64,000 nucleotides of DNA from Haloplanus sp. CK5-1 (lineage in GTDB: Archaea; Halobacteriota; Halobacteria; Halobacteriales; Haloferacaceae), in assembly GCF_037201915.1 (NCBI RefSeq), contig NZ_CP147505.1:1674001-1738000 (forward strand). Reading direction: 5' to 3'. Under the pieces are notes generated by a model, which searched no databases, was not told the DNA's origin, and saw only the letters and a program-made list of their open reading frames with translations. Numbering within the stretch: the first letter of the stretch is position 1; every line of letters begins with the position of its first letter. Positions 52,986 to 60,029 of this stretch are shown here, piece after piece. A program made the translations under genes and the position numbers.

Positions 52986-53117
52986 GTGCGGAGACGACAA
53001 CGCATCGGAGGAACTCCCTTCACCGCCGTGATCCACACGGACCTCGCCGCGACGACGTGTCTCTACGCGGACGTCATCGAGACGCTCCGGACGCCACGAC
53101 GCGACCTGCAAGCATGA
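52986..53117 (+). CDS. Micro-ORF coupled to the methyltransferase
   Basis: A 43-codon ORF with coding-like third positions from about codon 10 on (TAVIHTDLAATTCLYADVIETLRT). Its TGA overlaps the methyltransferase ATG as ATGA. GTG 52986 lies 26 nt after the TATATTCG element; an ATG at 52977 in the same frame is too close to the element for a leaderless start. No family recognised. It could be a small protein or a leader peptide for the gene downstream. Confidence 0.45.
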   Translation: MRRRQRIGGTPFTAVIHTDLAATTCLYADVIETLRTPRRDLQA

Positions 53118-53728
53118 GCGACGTCGAGAGTTTCGTCCGCTTTTGCGAAAGCGAGTTCGGATCCGCGGTCGTGGACCGCGAAGCCGCGTACGTAAAAGAG
53201 CAGGTCACGCTCGACGACCGGATTCTCGACGTCGGGTGCGGAATCGGATCGCTCGAAGAGCGGTTCGCCGGATACGATATCGTCGGGGTGGATCGGTCGA
53301 TGGAGATGGTTCGGACGGCGCGCGACCGCGCGCTCGCACCGGTCGTCCGTGGCGATGCCCGAAAACTGCCGATAGCCACGGGCGCGGTCGACGCCGTCGT
53401 CTTCGTCGCGACGCTTTCGTTCATCCAGGCGGTGGGGGCGGCTCTTTCGGAAGCGGTCCGCGTCCTCGATCCCGGGGGGACGGTCGTGGTGCTGGCGTTG
53501 AACACCCGCTCGGAGTACGTCCAGTCGAACCTCGCACGCGACGGATCGTACTTCCGGCGGATGGTCCACCGGGATACCGAGGAACTCGCGTCGAGGGTCC
53601 TCGAGTACGTCGACGGGACACGGGAGTACCTCCTGGGTGTCGACGGGGAAACGATCGTAGAGCGTACCGACCCAGAGACCGCTGCGATAACCGCCATCGT
53701 GGGATCACCGAGTCGGCCACCGCCATAA
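53114..53728 (+). CDS. Class I SAM-dependent methyltransferase
   Basis: A 204-residue methyltransferase. Motif I is LDVGCGIGSLEERF, motif II IVGVDRSMEMV, then RGDARKLPIATGAVDAVVF and VRVLDPGGTVVVLAL. It belongs to the UbiE/small-molecule methylase type (Methyltransf_11). The acceptor is unknown; as a neighbour of an ArsR-type regulator, a metalloid, thiol or quinone-like acceptor is possible. Coupled by ATGA to a micro-ORF. The phosphorylase gene follows after 28 nt. Confidence 0.82.
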   Translation: MSDVESFVRFCESEFGSAVVDREAAYVKEQVTLDDRILDVGCGIGSLEERFAGYDIVGVDRSMEMVRTARDRALAPVVRGDARKLPIATGAVDAVVFVATLSFIQAVGAALSEAVRVLDPGGTVVVLALNTRSEYVQSNLARDGSYFRRMVHRDTEELASRVLEYVDGTREYLLGVDGETIVERTDPETAAITAIVGSPSRPPP

Positions 53729-53756
53729 TCTTGCGTCGGACGCGAGTACGAGACCC

Positions 53757-54608
53757 ATGACCGATTTCGACGAACGGCAGGATTCGCCGCTCTTCGAGGC
53801 GAAACGGTTCGGTGAGCCGTCCGTGTTCACACCGGACTCGCTCCTCTCCGAGGCACGCAGACAGAAGGACCTTCCCGACGACGACGTCCCCGACGTCTGC
53901 GTTCTCGATCCGGACGGCGACATCGTTCGACAGCTCGTCGCGACCGGACGGGGCGAGAAGGATGGGACGTGGCCTGGCTACCACACCGATCTCTACAGGT
54001 TCTCGCTCGACGGCGACGAGGTCGGGATCGTCGGGCGTGCCGTCGGCGCACCGTTCGCGGTCTTGGTCGCCGAACAGTTGTTCGCGTCCGGGTGTCAGTT
54101 TCTCGTGAGCATCACTTCGTCGGGGCGGATCGTTCCGAAGGACGACCCACCGTATTTCGTGCTCATCGACCGAGCGCTCCGCGACGAGAGGGCCAGCCAC
54201 CACTACGAGTCACCCGCCCAGTACGCGACGCTCCCGGCAGACCTCCAAGAGCGAGTCGAGACTGCGTGCCAGTCGGTGCCCCGACCGGTCTACACGGGCG
54301 CGACGTGGACGACGGACGCGCCGTTCCGGGAGACGGAGGCCGCCATCCAACGGGCGCGGGACGAGGGCATTCTCGCCGTCGAAATGGAGGCGGCCGCACT
54401 CTACACGTTCGCTGCCCAACGGGGCTGTCCGGTCGTCTGTTTCGCGTACGTGACAAACGAGATGGGACAGGGCGACAGCGAGTTCGAGAAGGGTGACGCG
54501 AACGGGAGCAAAGCCACCTTGGAGATCATCGACGCCGCGATCACGGCGTGGGAATCCGGTCGTCGAGATCCCCGGTCGGCCTCGGGGAGCCCCCGTGACC
54601 AGATTTAA
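53757..54608 (+). CDS. Nucleoside phosphorylase-family protein
   Basis: A 283-residue PNP/UDP-phosphorylase-fold protein. Family boxes are IVGRAVGAPFAVLVAEQLFASG, FLVSITSSGRI and EGILAVEMEAAALYTFAAQ, which includes the ribose-binding Glu-Met-Glu. The phosphate-binding Gly/Arg region at the N terminus is less clear. It might cleave nucleosides or act on a modified base, but the substrate is open. It follows the methyltransferase by 28 nt and is probably in the same transcript. Confidence 0.8.
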   Translation: MTDFDERQDSPLFEAKRFGEPSVFTPDSLLSEARRQKDLPDDDVPDVCVLDPDGDIVRQLVATGRGEKDGTWPGYHTDLYRFSLDGDEVGIVGRAVGAPFAVLVAEQLFASGCQFLVSITSSGRIVPKDDPPYFVLIDRALRDERASHHYESPAQYATLPADLQERVETACQSVPRPVYTGATWTTDAPFRETEAAIQRARDEGILAVEMEAAALYTFAAQRGCPVVCFAYVTNEMGQGDSEFEKGDANGSKATLEIIDAAITAWESGRRDPRSASGSPRDQI

Positions 54609-54609
54609 C

Positions 54610-54631
54610 TATATTCGCATATTACGATATG
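54610..54631 (+). promoter_or_regulatory. TATATTCG promoter element, cysteine-cluster microprotein
   Basis: TATATTCG - 7 nt - CGATATG, a near-palindrome like the arsR operator, begins 27 nt before ATG 54637. It starts directly after the phosphorylase stop. Confidence 0.6.
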
Positions 54632-54636
54632 ATGTG

Positions 54637-54798
54637 ATGCACGGGCACGCACCACCGCGACGCCACGGACGCCGGTGTGGATGCTGTTGCTGTGGCGGGT
54701 ATGGAAGCATCGAGGGAACGGACACGCAGCAATCGGCGTTGTACGAGAAACTGGACCGACTCGAAGCGCGACGAGAACGACTCGAAGACGACCGATAA
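54637..54798 (+). CDS. Cysteine-cluster microprotein
   Basis: A 53-residue protein: His/Arg-rich N terminus (MHGHAPPRRHG), a CGCCCCGG cluster at residues 14-21, and a charged helix (SALYEKLDRLEARRERLEDD). The basic, Cys/His-rich N terminus is unusual in an acidic proteome and could bind a metal ion or thiol-reactive compound. The ATG is placed exactly for a leaderless start 27 nt after the TATATTCG element. A GTG 3 nt earlier is an alternative. It is followed two bases later by a small helical protein. Short ORF, so moderately certain. Confidence 0.6.
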   Translation: MHGHAPPRRHGRRCGCCCCGGYGSIEGTDTQQSALYEKLDRLEARRERLEDDR

Positions 54799-54800
54799 CC

Positions 54801-55091
54801 ATGTCACGAGACAACCTCGTTCGAGCGATGGGTGCGGTCGACACCGCGCGTGAATCGACCACGGCTGACGACATCGGCGACCGGCTGGCTCAACTCGGGT
54901 CGCACCTCGAATCGCAGGCGAATCGGGACACGACACCGGCACTCGGTGTGCTCGACCGCATCCAGACGAAACTCCGTGAGATCGAAGACGAAACGAGCGA
55001 CCCGGCCGTCGAAGCGTCGCTGGCGGACGCTCGCGAACACATTCTGTCCTTTCTCGGTACGCTCGACGACCGGGGGATGAAACAACACTGA
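54801..55091 (+). CDS. Small helical haloarchaeal protein (DUF7553-like)
   Basis: A 96-residue all-helical acidic protein with heptad-like pattern (DIGDRLAQLGSHLESQANRD, VLDRIQTKLREIEDE, VEASLADAREHILSFLGTL). Small families of this type (I believe DUF7553) are common in haloarchaea, function unknown. It begins 2 nt after the cysteine-cluster microprotein and must share its transcript, so it may be its partner. The following 130 nt up to the convergent gene hold no gene I can support. Confidence 0.65.
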   Translation: MSRDNLVRAMGAVDTARESTTADDIGDRLAQLGSHLESQANRDTTPALGVLDRIQTKLREIEDETSDPAVEASLADAREHILSFLGTLDDRGMKQH

Positions 55092-55222
55092 GGTAGGCGG
55101 GGAGCGACCGCATCGATCCCGAACACGGGACGACTCGCAGTCGTCGAGGGCAGCGACCCGGATACGGCGGTCGATGCCGAACGGCGGTGGGGCGGGTATC
55201 GCGGGCGTCGTCGTGCCGACCG

Positions 55223-55948
55223 CTACGGCGGCGTCGTCCCCTCGACGGCGGCCGCGAAGCGATCCAGCGCGTCGTCGTCGTACTCCTCGTCGACGTGGTC
55301 CACGTTCCAGAAGCCCGACTCCCTGATCGCGGGGCTCCGGCTGTGCCGACCGAGCCAGCAGTCCGCCCGCGGATCGACGGGGTGAGTCCCGCGGTTGCTG
55401 AGGAGCGCGATCAGGTTCCGCTCGACGTACGCCCGGTCGCTGTCGGGACCGGGGGCGTCGTCGAGGGCGATCCAGAGGAAGGGCTGTTCGCGGATGTACG
55501 CGCTCACGCGCCGTTCGAGGATGTACTCCTCGTCGCGGACTGTCGAGCGGTCGCGGTCGATGGCCGACCACCGGGCGTCCCAGTCGGGGTAGTCGTCGTG
55601 GAGGGAGTGTTTCTCGATGATCGCCTCCCCGACGCGCTTGCGATAGACGGAGCCACGGTGGTTGCCGCCGTGGGGATGGTCGGCGCTCCCACTCCCGGTC
55701 CCGTAGTGCTGTTTCAGTCGATCCCAGAGCGTCGTGCCGCTCCCGGCGGAGACGGCGTGGGTGCCGACGCGGGTGACGCGAAACTGGCCGGTCGAACGCG
55801 TCTCACCCGGTTCGAGGAAGAAGTAGACGCCGCGGTCGGGCCAGTCCATGTACCCGGTACAGTTCTTGAGTTTCCGTGTCCCACCGACTCGTTGCTCGAT
55901 GGTGTCGAGTAAGCCATAGAAGTGACCGAGGTCGTCCTGACGAGCCAT
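55223..55948 (-). CDS. GIY-YIG-like nuclease-fold protein
   Basis: A 241-residue protein. The N terminus (MDWPDRGVYFFLEPGE followed by FRVTRVGTHAVSAGSGTTLWDRLKQHYG) has the GIY-YIG order: two strands with G-V-Y and R-V-G, then an Arg in LWDRL and His in QHYG. A later Glu/Asn region (RAYVERNLIALLSN) could hold the metal ligand and the conserved Asn. Homologues occur sporadically in bacteria and archaea, so transfer is likely. Function unknown, possibly DNA cleavage in defence or repair. Convergent with the small helical protein. Confidence 0.65.
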   Translation of the reverse strand: MARQDDLGHFYGLLDTIEQRVGGTRKLKNCTGYMDWPDRGVYFFLEPGETRSTGQFRVTRVGTHAVSAGSGTTLWDRLKQHYGTGSGSADHPHGGNHRGSVYRKRVGEAIIEKHSLHDDYPDWDARWSAIDRDRSTVRDEEYILERRVSAYIREQPFLWIALDDAPGPDSDRAYVERNLIALLSNRGTHPVDPRADCWLGRHSRSPAIRESGFWNVDHVDEEYDDDALDRFAAAVEGTTPP

Positions 55949-56109
55949 CTAGTGTACCGTGTGAACCGTGGTACTTCGAGGTTTATTCTCGTTTTCCGGT
56001 CGCAGTCGAGAAGATGCTGGGAGATGTCTCGGATGGCCACTCCTACGAGGGGATGAAAACGGAGTGGTCTCCGGTGAGTGCGAATGGAAACAGGACGACC
56101 ACCCGTGAG

Positions 56110-56253
56110 TCAACTGCAGTCGGGGCAGGCGTATATTTGGCTGTGGTGACCTCGGTCGACCCACTGTTTTTTCTCGCCGCAGTCGCTGCAGCGGTTGGAC
56201 TGTTCTTTCAGGTCTTCTCCGCAAGGACAGCTTTGCCCGGGAAAGTCGTCCAT
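56110..56253 (-). CDS. Zinc-ribbon microprotein
   Basis: A 47-residue ORF. It carries SCPCGEDL, RCSDCGEKKQW and YACPDCS, giving three closely spaced Cys pairs, the pattern of small haloarchaeal CPxCG-type zinc-finger proteins. A TACTATTT-like element lies about 35 nt upstream on the minus strand. The surrounding region (55950-56440) has no other convincing gene; open frames on the plus strand are basic and off-bias. Role unknown; such proteins affect motility, biofilm or stress in other haloarchaea. Confidence 0.65.
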   Translation of the reverse strand: MDDFPGQSCPCGEDLKEQSNRCSDCGEKKQWVDRGHHSQIYACPDCS

Positions 56254-56443
56254 GGTAGGATCCGGGTCACACGTTCTGGCGGGGTCGAAATAGTACTTTG
56301 GCCGTCCCTCGCTCGTTCACGGCAGTGCTCCACCTCGTGTGTCTTGCCGGAACGGGTTCGAGACGCCGATGACGTCTCGACGGGGCCGACCGCGCCCCGG
56401 CCGTCCTTGCCGGTTTCGGCCCCCATATGCCCGCAGACGACAA

Positions 56444-56578
56444 ATGATTCCCGCAGAACACGACGACGTACTCTCGACGCGGCGATCGGTACACCAGTAC
56501 ACGGACGAGGCGTTGGACGACGAGACGCTCGACGAGATATTCGAGCGCGTCCGCTACGCGCCCGTACCCGACCTCTGA
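56444..56578 (+). pseudogene. Nitroreductase N-terminal stub
   Basis: A 44-codon ORF matching the start of haloarchaeal nitroreductases: LSTRRSVHQYTDEALDDETL and IFERVRYAP, the FMN-binding Arg region. It then stops after PVPDL where the family continues with the S-x-x-N-x-Q-P-W segment. The remaining three quarters of the gene is absent downstream, so this is a deletion relic. The next 250 nt (56579-56829) hold only the cold-shock gene promoter. Confidence 0.65.
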
Positions 56579-56829
56579 CGGGAGTGGAAGACGGCGTCGG
56601 TGAGCACCCGCCGCGTCGACACGCGGTGTGGCGGCCGTGCCGGCGCTCCTCGGTACACCGATTCCTCGCGGGGAACACGACCGTCCAGTCGTCGAATCGG
56701 CGTCGAACCGACCGTCCGTGCCGGGCCACCGTCCGAAGCGTCGTATTTCGGATATTCGTCTGCCTCGCCGCCGATTCGGAACACGAATGCGGAAGGGTTA
56801 TCCGTACACTCAACGTCCGTCCATTCGCA

Positions 56830-57024
56830 ATGGCAAACGGTAAGGTTGATTTCTTCAACGACACAGGCGGCTACGGTTTCATCGAGACTGAGGATGCTGA
56901 CGACGACGTTTTCTTCCACATGGAGGACGTTGGCGGTGAGGATCTGACGGAAGGGACCGAGATCGAATTCGACATCGAACAGGCCCCCAAGGGCCCGCGC
57001 GCGACGAACGTCGTTCGCGTATAA
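56830..57024 (+). CDS. cspA: Cold-shock-domain protein
   Basis: A 64-residue single cold-shock domain: GKVDFFNDTGGYGFIETEDADDDVFFHMEDV carries the RNP1 (GYGFIE) and RNP2 (VFFH) nucleic-acid-binding motifs. Small Csp proteins bind single-stranded RNA or DNA. A GGGTTATCC element lies about 30 nt before the ATG, so the transcript is likely nearly leaderless. A candidate terminator follows. Confidence 0.93.
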   Translation: MANGKVDFFNDTGGYGFIETEDADDDVFFHMEDVGGEDLTEGTEIEFDIEQAPKGPRATNVVRV

Positions 57025-57033
57025 TATCGCACC

Positions 57034-57070
57034 GTCGCCTCGCGGCGACACGGTACGACAGCAGTTTTTT
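57034..57070 (+). terminator. Hairpin plus T run after cspA
   Basis: GTCGCC (57034-57039) pairs with GGCGAC (57044-57049) over a 4-nt loop, and TTTTTT follows at 57065-57070. In archaea the T run is the main termination signal. Confidence 0.5.
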
Positions 57071-57182
57071 GTGAACCTCGATCGGGAAGCGGTGCCTCGG
57101 GATCGAGTGCGCTGTACGTGACCGTATCGGACGGGCGCGGTGACGGCACCACCGTTATTTGAGTCCCCCACGACGGGGTGGT

Positions 57183-58313
57183 ATGCGCGTAACTGACGTC
57201 GAGGCGATTCCGATGGAGAGTGCAGTCGACTCGGTACAGATGAAGTTGGGGGAGACCGACCAGACCGTCGGCGTCTCGCCGGTCGTGGTCAAGGTCCACA
57301 CGGACACGGGGATCACCGGACTGGGCGAGACGCTCACGTACGACCCAACCGGACGGGACGCGGCGTTCGCCGCGGAGGGCGTGACGTCGCTCGCCCGGCA
57401 CCTCGAAGGCGAGGACCCACGTGACGTGAGCCAGCGGTGGAGCGAGCTCTACCAGCACGCCAAGCGCTCGGGCGCGTTCAAGCCGCTGTCGGCCATCGAC
57501 GAGGCGCTGTGGGATATCGTCGGCAAAGACGCCGGGAAGCCGCTGTACGAGTTGCTCGGCGGTGCGGCTGGCGACGTGGCTGCCTACGCGACCTTCCCTC
57601 ACCGCAAGTCGACCGAGGAACTGGCCGAGGACGGCGCGTGGTTGGCCGACACCGGCTTCGACTCGATGAAGATCACGGTCGGGGGCGGCGTCGCCGAGGA
57701 CCGCGAGCGCATCCGGACCGTCGCGGCGGCGCTCCCGGAGGGTTTTCGCCTCTCGATGGACGCCAACACCTCCTACGGCTTCTCCGAGGCGCTTCGCCTG
57801 TCCCGTACCGCGGAGGAGTTGGAGATGGAATGGTTCGAAGAACCGATCGCCCACACCGACATCGAGGGACAGGCGGAACTCAACCGCCGGGTCGACGTCC
57901 CCATCGCCGCCTACCAGTCCCACTACCCCCACTATCCGGCGGTCGACCACCTGCGGGCGAACGCGCTGGACGTCTACCAGCCGTCGCTGTACGTCTGTGG
58001 CGGCGTGACCGCGGCCGACCGCGTCGCGACGCTCGTCGAGTCGTTCGACGAGCGCTTCGTCCCCCACGCGTTCGGGCCGCTGGTCAACTACGCCGCGAGC
58101 CTCCACGTCGCCGTCGCCAGCCCCGCGTGTGACCTGATCGAGTTCGCCGTCTACGACGACGACGCCGACGACCCCGGGCAGTACGTCGCCAGCCCCTACG
58201 TCGCGAACCAAGACGAGTTCGGTCTGGAGGACGGCACCATCTCCCCGCCCGATCGCCCGGGGCTGGGCGTCGAACTCGACGACGACGTCGTCGACGAGCT
58301 TCGGATCGAGTAG
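57183..58313 (+). CDS. Enolase-superfamily protein (mandelate racemase/muconate lactonizing type)
   Basis: A 376-residue enolase-superfamily protein with complete capping and barrel domains. Metal ligand positions are MDAN (Asp) and WFEEP (Glu), but the third ligand segment reads PIAAYQSHY where relatives have a G-E-x. The acid-base KxK reads SMKITVG, with Thr at the second Lys. A His remains in VPHAFG. It may therefore have altered chemistry, for example a dehydratase with another base, or be non-catalytic. A sugar-acid dehydratase is the closest general guess. Start at MRVTDVEAIP. Confidence 0.8.
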   Translation: MRVTDVEAIPMESAVDSVQMKLGETDQTVGVSPVVVKVHTDTGITGLGETLTYDPTGRDAAFAAEGVTSLARHLEGEDPRDVSQRWSELYQHAKRSGAFKPLSAIDEALWDIVGKDAGKPLYELLGGAAGDVAAYATFPHRKSTEELAEDGAWLADTGFDSMKITVGGGVAEDRERIRTVAAALPEGFRLSMDANTSYGFSEALRLSRTAEELEMEWFEEPIAHTDIEGQAELNRRVDVPIAAYQSHYPHYPAVDHLRANALDVYQPSLYVCGGVTAADRVATLVESFDERFVPHAFGPLVNYAASLHVAVASPACDLIEFAVYDDDADDPGQYVASPYVANQDEFGLEDGTISPPDRPGLGVELDDDVVDELRIE

Positions 58314-58314
58314 C

Positions 58315-59946
58315 TCAGCGCGGCGGGACCGGTTCGGCCAGTCGGGAGCGTGGCGGGAGGACGGTCCCGGACGCCGTGATGCCGTCGGCCGTCGTCACGT
58401 CGGTCCCGTTTCCGTCGGTTCGCTGGACGACGTACCGCTGGCCGACCATCGGATCGAGGAGGGAGTCGACGGGGGCGCGGTCGTCGCGGAGGACGGGCAC
58501 GTCGTCTGTTCGCGGGGGTGGTTGGTAGGTGTTGATCTCCCGACGGAGGCTGATCCCGATATCACGTTCGGCGTTTCGCTCCCGCAGATCGGCCATCGAG
58601 AGGCGTCCGTCGCGCTTGGTGGCGACGACTTCGACGTTCTGGATGGCGTTCGTCTCGGCGGTCGGGAACGTGTACACCTGCGGGTACACCTGGGCCATCG
58701 TCTTGTACTCGGCGCGGTAGAACTTCGAAGCGGGACCGCTGGGTGCCGAGATCAGGTTGGCGAAGAGAACGCCGTCGTCGTCGAGTCGGTCGTTCGCGAG
58801 TTGCATGAACTCGACGGTTGTCAACTGGAAGGGGACCTTGTCCTTCTTGTAGGCGTCGAGGACGATCAGGTCGTACGTGTGGTTCGTCTCCTGGAGGAAC
58901 TGCCGGCCCCCGGTGTTGTGGACGGTCAGGCCGTCGGACTCCTCGAGTTCGAAGTACCGCTTCGCCGTGTCGATCACCTCGGGGTCGATTTCGGCCACGT
59001 CGACGGTGACGTCGTACTCGTCGGCGAAGTGTTTCGGTCCGGTGAATCCGCCGCCGCCGACGAACAACACCCGGTCCACGTCCTCGGTCATGAGCAGCGG
59101 GAGGTGGAAGTAGCGCGTGTAGCCGAAGACGTGGCGGTCGGGGTCGGAGACGTCCATCGCGCTGTGGGGTTGGCCGTCGAGATACAGCGTCCGCTCGTCG
59201 CCCACCTGCGTGACCTCGAGTTCCTGGTACGGCGTCTGGGTCCCGTAGAGCACCGGCCCACCCGTCGAGACGCCGACGGTGCCACTGACGCCCGCGCCGA
59301 TCACCAGGAGCGCGACGGCGAGTCCCGTGACCGTCGGCTGGCGGCTCTCGGTTCGGCGGGCGAGCCACAGTCCTGTCCCGACGAGCAGAAGGCCGAAGCC
59401 GACGCCGATGGTCTCGACGTCGAGCGACGGGATCAGGAAGAACGTCGTGCCGAACGCCCCGACGATGCTGCCGACGGTCCCGAGTGCGTAGACGCGCCCC
59501 GAGGCCGCGCCGACACCTTGGGTATCGGAGAGTTCGGCGGCGTACGGGCTGACGAACCCGAGGAGGTACGTCGGTGGACCGAAGAGGAGCGTCACCGCGG
59601 GCAGCGACGCGAAGCGGCCGGGCAACGGGAGCGCCGAGGCGGCCGACAGCAACACGTCGGTCGCGAACACGACGAGAGCGACGTAGGCGGCGGTCCCGAG
59701 CATCAGCCAGGCGAGCCGGCCGTCGCTCGCCCGGCGCTCGGCCCACTGCCCCCCGCGGTGGTAGCCGAGGGAGAGCGCCGCGAGGAAGACGGCGATGATG
59801 CTCCCCCAAGTGTAGATACTGCTCCCGAACTGCGGGGCGATGATCCGCCCGGCCAGGATCTCAAGTCCCATGCTGGCGACGCCGGAGACGAACACCGCGA
59901 CCTCCGGCCCCGGTGGGCGCCGGAGACGGTCGGGGAGGGACGGCAT
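58315..59946 (-). CDS. Membrane-fused spermidine-synthase-like protein
   Basis: A 543-residue protein. The N-terminal half has seven or eight membrane segments; one starts FVSGVASMGLEILAGRIIAPQFG, a family signature. The C-terminal half is a spermidine-synthase fold with VLFVGGGGFTGPKHF, VDVAEIDPEVID and DLIVLDAYKKDKVPFQLTT. Such fusions are widespread and of unsettled function, perhaps aminopropyl or SAM-related transfer at the membrane. Start ATG 59946; another ATG 12 nt upstream is possible. A GCTTAACC element near 59977 on the minus strand gives a leaderless spacing. Convergent with the enolase-superfamily gene. Confidence 0.82.
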   Translation of the reverse strand: MPSLPDRLRRPPGPEVAVFVSGVASMGLEILAGRIIAPQFGSSIYTWGSIIAVFLAALSLGYHRGGQWAERRASDGRLAWLMLGTAAYVALVVFATDVLLSAASALPLPGRFASLPAVTLLFGPPTYLLGFVSPYAAELSDTQGVGAASGRVYALGTVGSIVGAFGTTFFLIPSLDVETIGVGFGLLLVGTGLWLARRTESRQPTVTGLAVALLVIGAGVSGTVGVSTGGPVLYGTQTPYQELEVTQVGDERTLYLDGQPHSAMDVSDPDRHVFGYTRYFHLPLLMTEDVDRVLFVGGGGFTGPKHFADEYDVTVDVAEIDPEVIDTAKRYFELEESDGLTVHNTGGRQFLQETNHTYDLIVLDAYKKDKVPFQLTTVEFMQLANDRLDDDGVLFANLISAPSGPASKFYRAEYKTMAQVYPQVYTFPTAETNAIQNVEVVATKRDGRLSMADLRERNAERDIGISLRREINTYQPPPRTDDVPVLRDDRAPVDSLLDPMVGQRYVVQRTDGNGTDVTTADGITASGTVLPPRSRLAEPVPPR

Positions 59947-59995
59947 GCGGTGGAGCATGGGGGAGGTGTGGGTTAAGCCTTGGCTCGACGGGGTG

Positions 59996-60002
59996 TTTAT
60001 AG
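59996..60002 (+). promoter_or_regulatory. TATA box of rdfA
   Basis: TTTATAG lies 28 nt before the rdfA ATG, compatible with a leaderless mRNA. Confidence 0.6.
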
Positions 60003-60029
60003 CGGCCACGGGCGTACGGCCGCCGACCG

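Noticed and set aside
55092-55222. Coding-like frame TGRLAVVEGSDPDTAV after the small helical protein
   Set aside because: Third-position bias is good but there is no start codon after the in-frame stop, and it runs into the opposite gene; a relic cannot be told from chance.
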